Assembly (NCBI GenBank): GCA_016930375.1
Contig: JAFGGU010000054.1
Span: 1 to 64,000 of the forward strand
Direction: 5' to 3'
Origin: Bacteroidales bacterium
GTDB lineage: Bacteria; Bacteroidota; Bacteroidia; Bacteroidales; UBA10428
DNA: 64,000 bases
Numbering within the stretch: the stretch's first letter is position 1; each line of letters starts with the position of its first letter. Below the pieces are notes generated by a model. It did not search any database and was not told the DNA's origin. It saw only the letters and a list, made by a program, of their open reading frames with translations. Below, in pieces: positions 25,137 to 33,704 of the stretch. Position numbers and translations under genes: made by a program.

Positions 25137-26690
25137 TTATTTCCCCAGGAGCTGAAACTCCGTCCGCCGGTTTGCAGCTCTGCCATCTTCTGAATTATTA
25201 TCTGCGACCGGTTTATCGGGTCCGTTTCCAACAATTACAAACCTGTTTGGATCAAAATTATAGGTTTTTACCAGGTAATCAGCAACGGATTTGGCCCGCT
25301 TGTATGAGAGTTCCCTGTTCATAGCTGCCCCACCCACATTGTCTGTGTTTCCTTCAATACGGACTTTCATGCCGGCGAACTCAACCGATAATTGTCCGAG
25401 CTCGTTTTCGATTTTTTCCTTCATATCAGGTGTAAGTGCCCATGAAGCCGTTGCGAAATTGATAATAATTGGTTTTATCGCAACAGCAGGTAGTGCAGCA
25501 TCCGCTTCCGTGGGGGATTCAAACCGGATCAGGCCTTCTGCTGCATGCGCATCACCCTGCAGATCATTAATTGCCTGCACGACACCGGGATAAGAAGCCT
25601 CAGTCCAGGGTACTATGTTTGTTAAATTGTTGCCATAACCGGTTTTATAAACACGTGCCATTTTTGTATAAAGCTGTTGTCCGGTAATACCCGTGTAATC
25701 CGTGCTCAACCCAAAAAAGTTTATATTATCACCATAGGTTGCAAAATGGATTTTTTTCATTCCGTCCAGGATAATGCTCACATCATCAGGAACTTCGAAT
25801 GCTACCTTATAGGTTTGTGCGGCTGCTGCCATTTTTTCCGGATCATTCATTTCCGAATTGGCCACCAGCCAGGCCCTGGATAGTTTAACAAAAAGGTCTT
25901 TTTTCTTTTCAAGGACCTCCTTCCGGGCGATAAATCCATCCATGATGATATTTGGCAGTAAATCAGTACTCGTTAGAACTTTGGAGGCCCTTGATTTCAG
26001 GCATTCCTCATCATCAGGCGACCAAACCACGGTAGCATCGGCATTTCCGGTAGTAAATGCAGTTTTCGCGGCAAAGGGATCACCCATGGGTAAAATCTGG
26101 ACATCCTGCTCAGTAAGACCTCCGGCCTCAAGAGTAGCATGAAGCAATGTATTGCTTGGCCATCCCAGCGCGCAGGCGATCTTTTTGCCTTTAAGATCAG
26201 CGACTGAATTGATGGATGCATCAACGATGAAAACATCGGCTCCCCGTGAATCATCTATTTTTAAAAATTGCACGACCGACATTTTGGCCAGGTCGCTGGT
26301 CCGGTCCATTCCAATAGGAGAAATATCGGTGGTTGTAAAAATAAAGTCAAGGTCTCCATTTTTCAAAGCATCATTGAGCTTTTGCATATCATCCATCCTG
26401 ATGGCTTCGAAGGCAATGCCAAACTCCTTGTACATCCTCGATTCCTTATTGGGAGCAGCTCCGCCATTCATGTGGATCCCCGGGGCAAAGCCAACGAAAT
26501 TGTTAAATCCGGCGCGCAGATCTGCTGTGTTTCCTTTGGATGCCTTATTCAGATAAGGATAGCCAAAATAAACACCTGCAGCAATCAGGCCAATGATAAG
26601 CAGGAGCACTATCAATTGAAATCCAAAAGTCCACTTTTTAGGAAATCCCGGAATTGTTCTTCCTGGTTTGTCTTGATAATCAGTTGCCAT
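25137..26690 (-). CDS. Membrane-anchored ABC substrate-binding protein fused to OmpA peptidoglycan-binding domain
   Basis: This 517-residue protein has three parts. A short cytosolic start and one membrane helix (about 23-44) are followed by an NMT1/TauA-type periplasmic binding domain (about 55-395, with DLKGKKIACALGWPSNTLLH). The C-terminal OmpA-like domain (about 405-517) has the peptidoglycan-contact pattern IEGNTDNVGG...LSYKRAKSVADYL...RAANRRTEF. Binding proteins of ABC importers are normally free or lipid-anchored; here the receptor is tied to both the inner membrane and, presumably, the cell wall. The ligand is unknown. The permease and ATPase genes follow. Confidence 0.85.
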   Translation of the reverse strand: MATDYQDKPGRTIPGFPKKWTFGFQLIVLLLIIGLIAAGVYFGYPYLNKASKGNTADLRAGFNNFVGFAPGIHMNGGAAPNKESRMYKEFGIAFEAIRMDDMQKLNDALKNGDLDFIFTTTDISPIGMDRTSDLAKMSVVQFLKIDDSRGADVFIVDASINSVADLKGKKIACALGWPSNTLLHATLEAGGLTEQDVQILPMGDPFAAKTAFTTGNADATVVWSPDDEECLKSRASKVLTSTDLLPNIIMDGFIARKEVLEKKKDLFVKLSRAWLVANSEMNDPEKMAAAAQTYKVAFEVPDDVSIILDGMKKIHFATYGDNINFFGLSTDYTGITGQQLYTKMARVYKTGYGNNLTNIVPWTEASYPGVVQAINDLQGDAHAAEGLIRFESPTEADAALPAVAIKPIIINFATASWALTPDMKEKIENELGQLSVEFAGMKVRIEGNTDNVGGAAMNRELSYKRAKSVADYLVKTYNFDPNRFVIVGNGPDKPVADNNSEDGRAANRRTEFQLLGK

Positions 26691-26728
26691 TTTTATTTGA
26701 ATTTAAAGTTTGATAACAAAATTTAGGT

Positions 26729-27850
26729 TTAGAAAATATCACCAAGCGGACCGGCAGCGTTTTTTTCCTCACGTGTCAGTTTGTGATTGGGATTTGAAAT
26801 TTTCGAGGGATTCGGAACTTCCAGCTGTCCGGCATCCAACTTATTGCCAATGGCAAGAAGCTTTTCGTAGGCTTCATCACTGTCGAAATTAAACTCAGAG
26901 GTATTTTTTTCAAGATCCTCAAGGTTCTGTGCCGTTGTGGCAAGGTCCTCCGAAATACGTCCGGCAACAAACTCTACGGCATATTCCAGCTTCCAGTTTT
27001 GTCCTCCCGGGCCAAGGATTTCCTTCAGTATAGCCGTTGCGCCACGGGATGCAGCTGCCATTTCCCAATCCTTTTTCATGATGTTAATACTTTCCTCAAA
27101 ATCCTTGATTTTATTTTCAAGGAGTGTTGCACCAATGGCCAGTTTACGGTCGAGATTGGCGAAAATATTCGAACGCGCCGCATACTTGGTTGTCCATTCT
27201 ATATTTTTCTCGAGGGTTGTATTTGCACGCGTTCCCGCGGAAGTGGCATTGATGAATTGTTGCTGCAGGTCAACATAATCGTCGGTTTCCTTAATGCCTT
27301 CACCTTTTTCAGCAATCAGCTGATCCATCTTTTGTTTTATTTCACCGGCTTTTTTGGTCTGCCGCTGAACTTCAGTTTTGGAGTTATCAGCTACCTTGCG
27401 GGTATCATTTGACATTTGCTCAAAGTCGGTGCGCAGCTGTTTAATTTTGGATTTGTGTTTCAGGAATAAATCGTGTGTTTCCCACATTTTCTGCTTTTGC
27501 TCTTCAAGCTCATCGAAAGGGTTCCAGCGAATGATGGCTTTGTGGAACCAGCGCACTATTCTCCGGAAAAGCTTAAAAATCGCAGGCAGGAGAAAAATGA
27601 CGAGAACCACTGCCAGGACGGAGACAATAACTGCAAGAACCTGGCTTAAAGCTCCGAAAACCGCCGGGATTACCCATTTGAATACACCGTATCCAACAAT
27701 CCCGATCAGTATTAATCCAATAATGGAAGCAATGGGCTTTTCGCCCTTGCGCCATTTGGCGAGTGTTTCTTTACCTTTTTCAACCAGCTTGGCATCATCG
27801 AAGTATTTCATAATTGGCAGCTGGGTAATTGTTTTGGTTTCTGTTTGCAT
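26729..27850 (-). CDS. Membrane-anchored coiled-coil protein of the ABC/OmpA operon
   Basis: This 373-residue protein is of no recognised family. After about 40 polar residues come two close hydrophobic helices (about 42-68 and 69-93). A long, highly charged coiled-coil region follows (about 108-330, e.g. KSKIKQLRTDFEQMSNDTRKV), then an acidic tail. The coil is probably cytosolic. It resembles in layout membrane-associated scaffold or PspA-like proteins, but no specific motif supports that. Its place, 9 bases after the 238-residue gene and 38 bases before the substrate-binding gene, says it works with the transporter. Confidence 0.7.
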   Translation of the reverse strand: MQTETKTITQLPIMKYFDDAKLVEKGKETLAKWRKGEKPIASIIGLILIGIVGYGVFKWVIPAVFGALSQVLAVIVSVLAVVLVIFLLPAIFKLFRRIVRWFHKAIIRWNPFDELEEQKQKMWETHDLFLKHKSKIKQLRTDFEQMSNDTRKVADNSKTEVQRQTKKAGEIKQKMDQLIAEKGEGIKETDDYVDLQQQFINATSAGTRANTTLEKNIEWTTKYAARSNIFANLDRKLAIGATLLENKIKDFEESINIMKKDWEMAAASRGATAILKEILGPGGQNWKLEYAVEFVAGRISEDLATTAQNLEDLEKNTSEFNFDSDEAYEKLLAIGNKLDAGQLEVPNPSKISNPNHKLTREEKNAAGPLGDIF

Positions 27851-27859
27851 GGTATTACT

Positions 27860-28576
27860 TTATTTATTTGAAGTAAGGTTCGATTTAATTCCGGCTTCAA
27901 TGTCAACAATGCTAACAATGACCTGCTCCTTGGCATTACGAATGGCATTTATTTTCCTGTCGATATCTATGAACTTGCCCTGGTAATTCTGATCAATGGC
28001 CATGAGCTGGTTGTTCAAGGCTACTTCCTGGTTCTGGAGTTCCTGGATCTGTTTAGTCAGCTGCTGTATCTTTGTCCTTGTGTTTTTAAGACTGCTGTCG
28101 AGGTTGTTTTTTTCATTGTCCTTTTCAGCCTGCAATTCCTGCTTCTTGGACTCTCCCTTGTGAATCTCAGAATCCGCAGTCCGCTGAACCAGATCTTTAT
28201 AATACATAGCGCTATCGATTAACCGGGATGGCGTTAATGATTTGTCCATCTTTTGCGCAATCCTGAATACTGTTTTATAAATTTCAGCATTGGGATTTTG
28301 CTTTTCTTCAAAAAGAGATTCCGTGAATTCCAGGAAATCAAAACCGGTTTGGTTATTCTGATTGATCAGGTTTTGAAGCCGCTGAACAAAATCCTCCACA
28401 AGCTGCTGTCCCTGAACTCCTTCAGGCACCTGCAGTTTAGAGCCTGTTATATAATCCGTCTGCATTGGACTACCTGCCGGTGGTGTGTTCTGGTCCTGCT
28501 TTATTTCTGGTGCATCCTGTTCTGCATCCCGGAAAAAAAGTCGCTTGAATTTAAAACCCTTATCTTTTTCAGACAT
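27860..28576 (-). CDS. Cytosolic coiled-coil protein, first gene of the ABC/OmpA operon
   Basis: This 238-residue soluble protein is of no recognised family. It has a basic start (KFKRLFF), a disordered Pro/Gln-rich segment (about 20-55), a helical domain (about 55-125, LVEDFVQRLQNLINQNNQ) and a long coiled coil (about 130-225, LKNTRTKIQQLTKQIQELQ). No signal peptide or membrane helix is present. It may pair with the coil of the next gene's product. It is the promoter-proximal gene of the five-gene set. Confidence 0.65.
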   Translation of the reverse strand: MSEKDKGFKFKRLFFRDAEQDAPEIKQDQNTPPAGSPMQTDYITGSKLQVPEGVQGQQLVEDFVQRLQNLINQNNQTGFDFLEFTESLFEEKQNPNAEIYKTVFRIAQKMDKSLTPSRLIDSAMYYKDLVQRTADSEIHKGESKKQELQAEKDNEKNNLDSSLKNTRTKIQQLTKQIQELQNQEVALNNQLMAIDQNYQGKFIDIDRKINAIRNAKEQVIVSIVDIEAGIKSNLTSNK

Positions 28577-28623
28577 TTTCTTGAATTGGTTTGTAGGTTA
28601 ATGAAAAATGTAAAGAATTATTG

Positions 28624-28631
28624 CAAAAATA
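28624..28631 (-). promoter_or_regulatory. Probable -7 promoter box of the ABC/OmpA operon
   Basis: TATTTTTG (followed by C) on the minus strand matches TAnnTTTG, 48 bases before the first gene's ATG, within the 273-bp divergent region shared with the dipeptidase gene. The rest of that region shows no other clear signal. Confidence 0.45.
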
Positions 28632-28849
28632 TAAGAATTTTGACTGGTTATGCTGGTTTTTAGTTTATGCTTCGGTCCTTATATCCTATTTCAAATCATT
28701 GTATAAAAATAGCATATTTAAAGCACGGTTAAGCAATTAATCGGTGAATGACATAAGATTAAGGGTGAGTCGCGGTACGAATCGATGAACGCACAGCGAC
28801 AAGCTATACATAAAATCATTACTTTAGACCCTAAATATCTTCACCTTAC

Positions 28850-30082
28850 ATGAACATGAAATCGTTCCACTTATACGCCACTGCGCTAATTCTCATTACA
28901 TTAGAAGCATCCATTCGTTCTTGCCAGGCCCAAATCCCAGACGTAAGGACCAATCGGGTTCATCACAAAGCCCTTGTGATCGATACCCATACCGACACCC
29001 CCATGAAGCTGATAAAAGGTGACTTTGATCCCGCTGAGCGGCATGAAGCGCCTGAATCCAGGGTGGACTTTCCCCGTTTGCGCGAGGGCGATGTAGATGC
29101 TGTCTTTTTTGCGATCTTCACCAATCAGTGTGAAAGAATTCCCGAAAATTATGCACAGGCCTATGAGATGGCAGGAAGCATGCTGGATTCAACTCTTGCC
29201 GCGGTGAAAAGGAACGGTAAAACCGTGACCATTGCTGCAAGTGTAAATGAGATCACCGAAGCAGCAAAAAACAATAAAAGCGCCATCTGTCTGGGAATGG
29301 AAAACGGATTTCCTCTGGCAAAAGACATTACCAGGATCAAGGAATTCTACAACAGGGGTGTGCGGTACATCACCCTTTGTCACAGTTACAACAATGATAT
29401 CTGCGATTCCTCCACCGATCCGAAGGGTGCTGAGAACAATGGCTTAAGCAGTTTCGGAAAGGAAGTTGTAGCCGAAATGAACAGGATGGGAATGATCGTG
29501 GATGTCTCACATATCTCCGACAAATCGTTCTATGACGTTTTGGCGGTTTCCAAAGCTCCTGTAATTGCGTCCCATTCAAGTGTCCGATCATTGTGCGACC
29601 ATCCCCGCAATTTGAGTGATGATATGATCAGGGCGCTGGCAGCAAAGGACGGTGTTATTCAGATCTGCATTCTCGGCGCATACATTGTTCCTGAAGATAC
29701 AACATCCGTTAATTATCTCAAAAACAAAGAGCTCCGGATCAAATACCATGATTTCCAATATAAAAATGACGAGGAACGCAAGGCAGCCTGGAGTGAATGG
29801 GATTCCATTGAGAAACAATATCCTCCGGATTTACCTTCCATTGCCCAGGCAGTGGACCACATCGACCATGTTGTGAAACTTGCTGGCGTTGATCATGTGG
29901 GTATCGGAAGTGATTTTGACGGTGGAGGAGGTTTGTCCGATTGCACCAGTGTGGCTGATTATCCCCGGATCACGGCTGAGCTGGTAAAACGCGGTTATTC
30001 GCAAAAAGATATAGCCAAAATCTGGGGTGGAAACTTCCTCCGGGTTTTCAGGGAAGTTGAAAAGACCGCTAAACGGTTATGA
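28850..30082 (+). CDS. Membrane dipeptidase (peptidase family M19), exported
   Basis: This is a 410-residue secreted zinc dipeptidase of the renal-dipeptidase family. A signal peptide (cleavage near CQAQ, about residue 28) precedes the catalytic barrel with the metal motif DTHTDTP (HxD), the bridging Glu in GMENGFPL, the His ligands in DVSHISD and SHSSVRSL, and the late substrate segment GIGSDFDGGGG. It would hydrolyse dipeptides, including those with a D-residue, in the periplasm. Its last 14 bases overlap the 3' end of the opposing C_GCAxxG_C_C gene. Confidence 0.92.
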   Translation: MNMKSFHLYATALILITLEASIRSCQAQIPDVRTNRVHHKALVIDTHTDTPMKLIKGDFDPAERHEAPESRVDFPRLREGDVDAVFFAIFTNQCERIPENYAQAYEMAGSMLDSTLAAVKRNGKTVTIAASVNEITEAAKNNKSAICLGMENGFPLAKDITRIKEFYNRGVRYITLCHSYNNDICDSSTDPKGAENNGLSSFGKEVVAEMNRMGMIVDVSHISDKSFYDVLAVSKAPVIASHSSVRSLCDHPRNLSDDMIRALAAKDGVIQICILGAYIVPEDTTSVNYLKNKELRIKYHDFQYKNDEERKAAWSEWDSIEKQYPPDLPSIAQAVDHIDHVVKLAGVDHVGIGSDFDGGGGLSDCTSVADYPRITAELVKRGYSQKDIAKIWGGNFLRVFREVEKTAKRL

Positions 30083-30512
30083 CATCCCCAAGGATATGGA
30101 TCGCATCCGTAATGCATTTTTCACACACCACTTCATACAGGTTGTTGTCTTTAATATACTGTTTACCTTCATTAGTTTTCAGGTCCGCGTGCAAAAGATC
30201 GATACAGTCAAGCGTGCCGTGGATTGATTTAAACCTCCTGCTGAATTCCTGCACCATGGCATAGGTTTTTTCCTTCCTTTCCCTGTTATCGGTGTATTTC
30301 CTGCAGTTGTGGACCCCCATAACCATAAAGGACCCGGTCACTGCGCCGCAGGTTTCCTGCAGCCGGCCCATTCCACCCCCAAATCCGCAAGCAATGCTTA
30401 ATGCAAGGTTTTTATCCAATTGCAGATCGTCTGCAAAGGCAGTTAATACGGCCTGTGAACAGTTCAGTCCTCCCCGGAAGTCAGTAATTGCGATTTGTTC
30501 GATTATGTTCAT
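30069..30512 (-). CDS. C_GCAxxG_C_C family protein
   Basis: This 147-residue cysteine-rich cytosolic protein carries the family pattern: NCSQAVL (Cys18), CGFGGGMGRLQETCGAVTG (about 42-60), NCRKY, LDCIDLL and a C-terminal VCEKC. The family is thought to be redox- or metal-linked and often adjoins transporters, but no activity is established. Its ATG overlaps the stop of the Lrp/AsnC gene (ATGA), so the two are co-translated, and it converges with the dipeptidase gene with a 14-base overlap. Confidence 0.8.
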   Translation of the reverse strand: MNIIEQIAITDFRGGLNCSQAVLTAFADDLQLDKNLALSIACGFGGGMGRLQETCGAVTGSFMVMGVHNCRKYTDNRERKEKTYAMVQEFSRRFKSIHGTLDCIDLLHADLKTNEGKQYIKDNNLYEVVCEKCITDAIHILGDVITV

Positions 30513-30991
30513 TGTGTATTGTTCTCCTCTAATACAGGTAATTGTCTATCTATCAATATATCAAGTGAAATAAATGTTTCGGTTCTCGATACACCCTTGA
30601 TGGATTGTATTTTATCCGCCAGAACGGCACGCAGGTGTTCGTTGTCGCGGGTGTACACCTCCACAAACATGGCATATTCCCCGGTGGTATAATGGCATTG
30701 CGTGATTTCCGGAATTCTTATAAGCTTTTCAGAGACGTTGTTGAATAGTGCTGCATTGTCAAGAAAGATGCCAATGAAAGCGCAGGTTTTATAGCCCAGT
30801 TTTTTGGGATCAACATTGAATTGCGAACCGCTGATTATTCCCAGGCGGATCAGTCGCTGAACACGCTGATGAACAGCTGCTCCCGAAATATTGCATGCCC
30901 TGGCTACTTCGAGAAAAGACGCGCGGGCATTTTTTGTCAGGATAGAAAGAATTTTCCTGTCCAGACTGTCAATTTGAAAGCTGTTTTTCAA
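30509..30991 (-). CDS. Lrp/AsnC family transcriptional regulator
   Basis: This 160-residue feast/famine regulator has an N-terminal helix-turn-helix (about residues 8-55, IDSLDRKILSILTKNARASF and RLIRLGIISG) and a C-terminal RAM ligand-binding domain (about 75-150). The start codon appears to be TTG; no ATG in frame gives the family N-terminus. It is transcribed divergently from asnA, exactly the arrangement of asnC and asnA in E. coli, where AsnC responds to asparagine. Control of asnA, itself and the downstream C_GCAxxG gene is therefore the leading inference. Confidence 0.88.
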   Translation of the reverse strand: MKNSFQIDSLDRKILSILTKNARASFLEVARACNISGAAVHQRVQRLIRLGIISGSQFNVDPKKLGYKTCAFIGIFLDNAALFNNVSEKLIRIPEITQCHYTTGEYAMFVEVYTRDNEHLRAVLADKIQSIKGVSRTETFISLDILIDRQLPVLEENNTQ

Positions 30992-31040
30992 TTTATGCGG
31001 GATTTAATTGCATTTATTAACACTGGATATTTGATAAACC

Positions 31041-31048
31041 TATCTTTG
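31041..31048 (+). promoter_or_regulatory. -7 promoter-like box upstream of asnA (distal)
   Basis: TATCTTTG is an exact TAnnTTTG match on the plus strand in the 225-bp divergent region. A second match, TACTTTTG, lies at 31114-31121 nearer asnA, so two start sites are possible. Confidence 0.4.
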
Positions 31049-31129
31049 TAAGCAAGTTTGAAATTTTTGTGTCATAGTAACAGATAATCGGGTGTGTAAA
31101 TTTAAATTAAAATTACTTTTGCATTCATG

Positions 31130-31171
31130 ATTGCAATTTAATACTTTTTGTATGTTTTGCATTGCAATTAA
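31130..31171. promoter_or_regulatory. Candidate AsnC/Lrp operator: phased ATTGCAATT repeats
   Basis: ATTGCAATT occurs at 31130 and again at 31161, 31 bases apart or close to three helical turns, in a very AT-rich stretch just before asnA. Lrp/AsnC proteins bind phased AT-rich sites as multimers. The adjacent divergent Lrp/AsnC gene is the obvious candidate binder. The site assignment is inference. Confidence 0.4.
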
Positions 31172-31216
31172 GCATTGACAATTGAATTTCAGAAAAATTA
31201 ATTAAACCATTGATCT

Positions 31217-32257
31217 ATGAGTAAGCCCTTATTAGTGCCTTCCAATTACAAAAGTCAGCTCGATCTGAACCAGACTGAAAAAGCCATTAAACTTGTCAAG
31301 GACACCTTTCAGCAGCAGTTATCCGCCGAACTCAATCTTCGCAGGGTGACCGCTCCCCTCTTTGTACTCCGGGGAACTGGAATTAATGATGATCTGAATG
31401 GGATTGAACGCAAGGTCAGTTTTCCGGTAAAAGACATGGGTGAATCCGTTGCCGAGGTCGTAAACTCACTGGCCAAATGGAAACGGATGGCGCTGGCTGA
31501 TTACTGTATTCCGCACGGAAACGGCATTTACACCGATATGAATGCCATCAGACCTGATGAGGAGTTCAGCAACATTCATTCGCTTTATGTGGATCAGTGG
31601 GACTGGGAGAGGGTAATTGCGCAAAAGGACCGTAACCTCGAGTTTCTCAGATACATCGTCCGGAAGATCTATGAAGCCCTGAAACGTACTGAATATGTTG
31701 TTTATGAAAACTATACCACCATCAAACCCATATTGCCCCATGAAATAACCTTTTTGCATGCCGAGGAATTGCTTGCGGATTATCCGCATCTCACGGCGCG
31801 TGAGCGGGAATTTGAAGCAGCCCGGAAATACGGAGCCATATTTGTAGTCGGCATCGGCGGTATGCTGGCCAATGGTGAACTGCATGACGGGCGCGCACCC
31901 GACTACGACGACTGGACCACACCCACAGTAAATGGATACAGGGGACTTAACGGCGATATTATCCTTTGGAACCCTCTGCTTGAATGCGCCTTTGAAGTTT
32001 CATCCATGGGCATCCGGGTGGACAGGGATGCCTTGCTGAAACAACTGGAGATCGTCGGTGTCCCTGAACGCGCTGAAATGCAGTTCCATAAAAGGCTGAT
32101 CAGTGGAGATCTTCCGCTTTCCATTGGAGGAGGTATCGGACAATCGAGAATTTGCATGTTCTACCTTCGTAAAGCGCATATCGGCGAGGTGCAGGCGAGT
32201 GTGTGGCCACCGGAATTGCTGGAAGAATGCAGGAAAAACAATATATTTTTATTATAA
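31217..32257 (+). CDS. asnA: Aspartate-ammonia ligase (asparagine synthetase A)
   Basis: AsnA makes asparagine from aspartate, ammonia and ATP and is related to class II aminoacyl-tRNA synthetases. The 346-residue protein has the family segments RVTAPLFV, GIERKVSFPVKD, WKRMALADY, GIYTDMNAIRPDE, SLYVDQWDWE and C-terminal motif 3, LPLSIGGGIGQSR. Length matches E. coli AsnA (330) closely. It is divergent from an AsnC/Lrp-type regulator, as in enterobacteria. A strong palindrome follows its stop and may end its message. Confidence 0.95.
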   Translation: MSKPLLVPSNYKSQLDLNQTEKAIKLVKDTFQQQLSAELNLRRVTAPLFVLRGTGINDDLNGIERKVSFPVKDMGESVAEVVNSLAKWKRMALADYCIPHGNGIYTDMNAIRPDEEFSNIHSLYVDQWDWERVIAQKDRNLEFLRYIVRKIYEALKRTEYVVYENYTTIKPILPHEITFLHAEELLADYPHLTAREREFEAARKYGAIFVVGIGGMLANGELHDGRAPDYDDWTTPTVNGYRGLNGDIILWNPLLECAFEVSSMGIRVDRDALLKQLEIVGVPERAEMQFHKRLISGDLPLSIGGGIGQSRICMFYLRKAHIGEVQASVWPPELLEECRKNNIFLL

Positions 32258-32266
32258 ACCATCTGT

Positions 32267-32290
32267 AGAGACGCAAAATTTTGCGTCTCT
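32267..32290. repeat. REP-like palindrome, AGAGACGCA family
   Basis: A perfect 24-base palindrome has arms AGAGACGCAAAA (32267-32278) and TTTTGCGTCTCT (32279-32290), ten bases after the asnA stop. It shares the outer nine bases of each arm with the element at 55914-55958. As RNA it would fold into a hairpin and could act as terminator or 3' protection for asnA. Confidence 0.85.
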
Positions 32291-32342
32291 TCGAGTTTTT
32301 CACATTTCCTGTCTGCTCTTTATACTTTTTCCAACTTAATGT

Positions 32343-32350
32343 TATATTTA
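32343..32350 (+). promoter_or_regulatory. Probable -7 promoter box for galK
   Basis: TATATTTA (a one-mismatch TAnnTTTG box) lies 34 bases before the chosen galK ATG at 32384. It overlaps the longer open frame's first codons, which argues against the upstream start. Confidence 0.4.
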
Positions 32351-32383
32351 CACGATAACATTTCATCCAAAAAAAACATTCCT

Positions 32384-33667
32384 ATGTCATTATCAGAAAC
32401 CCTCATCCAAAAAATCAATAACGGCAATAACAGTGCCTTCAGAAAACTATACGGAGAAGATACCACTGAACTGGGGAGACAATCCATAAGGTATACGGAT
32501 CTTTTGAAACAGTTCGAAACAGCTTTTGGCAGTAAGGAAATCAAGTTTTTCAGCTCGCCAGGCAGAACCGAAATAGGAGGTAACCATACCGATCATAATT
32601 ACGGCCGTGTGCTTGCCGGAGCGGTGAACCTTGATAATGTATCAATAGCGGCCAAAAACAATACGGATGTGATTCGCATAGAATCAGCCGGATATCCCAG
32701 GTTCGAAGTCAACCTGTCCTCACTTAAACCGGAGAAAAACGAGCAGTTTACATCAGCAGCCCTGGTGCGCGGAATTTGCTCGCGCCTGAAGGAGACGGGG
32801 TTTGTCATTGGTGGTTTTGATGCCTGCATCGACGGTGGCGTTCCCAAAGGTTCGGGCCTCAGCTCATCTGCTTCCTTTGAGGTGCTCATCGGGGCAATGG
32901 TCAGTGAATTATTTAACAACGGAAAGGTTGATCCTATTCAGAATGCCATTATCGGACAATATGCCGAAAACAATTATTTCGGCAAGCCCTGCGGGCTCAT
33001 GGACCAGACAGCCTGTGCCATGGGAGGCCTGATCACCATCGATTTCAAGGATCCGGCCAATCCCATCGTAAAAAAGGTGAATTTCGATTTCGTGTCAACA
33101 GGCTTTGCCCTGGTTATTACTGATACCGGTGGAAATCACGCAGATCTGAATGACGAATACGCTTCTCTTCCCACGGATATGAAAGCAGTTGCGGCTGAGC
33201 TGGGAGCCAAGGTGTTGCGTCAGGTCAGCCTGGATCAGGTTTTGCAAATAGCACCAAAAATCCGTGAAAAGGTGGGCGATAGGGCAATCCTCAGAGCCAT
33301 TCATTTTCAGGGAGATAACCAGCGGGTCGTCGACCAGGTTGCCGCACTCGAAAGAAATGATTTCAAATCATTCCTCAACCTGGTAATTGATTCAGGTTAC
33401 AGCTCCTACATGTACAATCAGAATATCTTCCCAGTCAACAATGTGAAAGAACAGGGTGTTTCCCTGGCGCTGGCACTGAGTGACCTGGTGCTGAAAGGCG
33501 AAGGTGCATGGCGGGTTCACGGCGGCGGATTTGCAGGCACCATCCAGGCGTTTGTTCCCAATAAATTGCTTGATAAGTATGTCACAACGCTGGAACATGT
33601 CTATGGTCAGGGATCCTGTCACAAGTTGTTCATCAGGCAGACCGGAGCGGGAAGAGTAGAAATATAG
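32384..33667 (+). CDS. galK: Galactokinase
   Basis: GalK phosphorylates alpha-D-galactose to galactose 1-phosphate. The roughly 427-residue GHMP kinase has the galactokinase signature GRTEIGGNHTDHNYG (about residues 48-62 of the chosen protein), the ATP loop VPKGSGLSSSASFE and the C-terminal GHMP motif WRVHGGGFAGTIQAF. The substrate motif reads GGNHTDH rather than the classical GEHTDY, a form known from Gram-positive and Bacteroides enzymes. The ATG at 32384 was preferred because the upstream start at 32339 lies on the promoter. galM and a transporter follow. Confidence 0.92.
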   Translation: MSLSETLIQKINNGNNSAFRKLYGEDTTELGRQSIRYTDLLKQFETAFGSKEIKFFSSPGRTEIGGNHTDHNYGRVLAGAVNLDNVSIAAKNNTDVIRIESAGYPRFEVNLSSLKPEKNEQFTSAALVRGICSRLKETGFVIGGFDACIDGGVPKGSGLSSSASFEVLIGAMVSELFNNGKVDPIQNAIIGQYAENNYFGKPCGLMDQTACAMGGLITIDFKDPANPIVKKVNFDFVSTGFALVITDTGGNHADLNDEYASLPTDMKAVAAELGAKVLRQVSLDQVLQIAPKIREKVGDRAILRAIHFQGDNQRVVDQVAALERNDFKSFLNLVIDSGYSSYMYNQNIFPVNNVKEQGVSLALALSDLVLKGEGAWRVHGGGFAGTIQAFVPNKLLDKYVTTLEHVYGQGSCHKLFIRQTGAGRVEI

Positions 33668-33671
33668 TAGG

Positions 33672-33691
33672 GACAGGTCGCGACCTGTCCG
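33672..33691. repeat. Perfect 20-bp palindrome after galK
   Basis: Arms GGACAGGTCG (33672-33681) and CGACCTGTCC (33682-33691) form a perfect palindrome four bases after the galK stop. It is REP-like and could serve as a transcription end or mRNA-stability hairpin between galK and galM. Confidence 0.85.
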
Positions 33692-33704
33692 TACGGAGGG
33701 CAAA

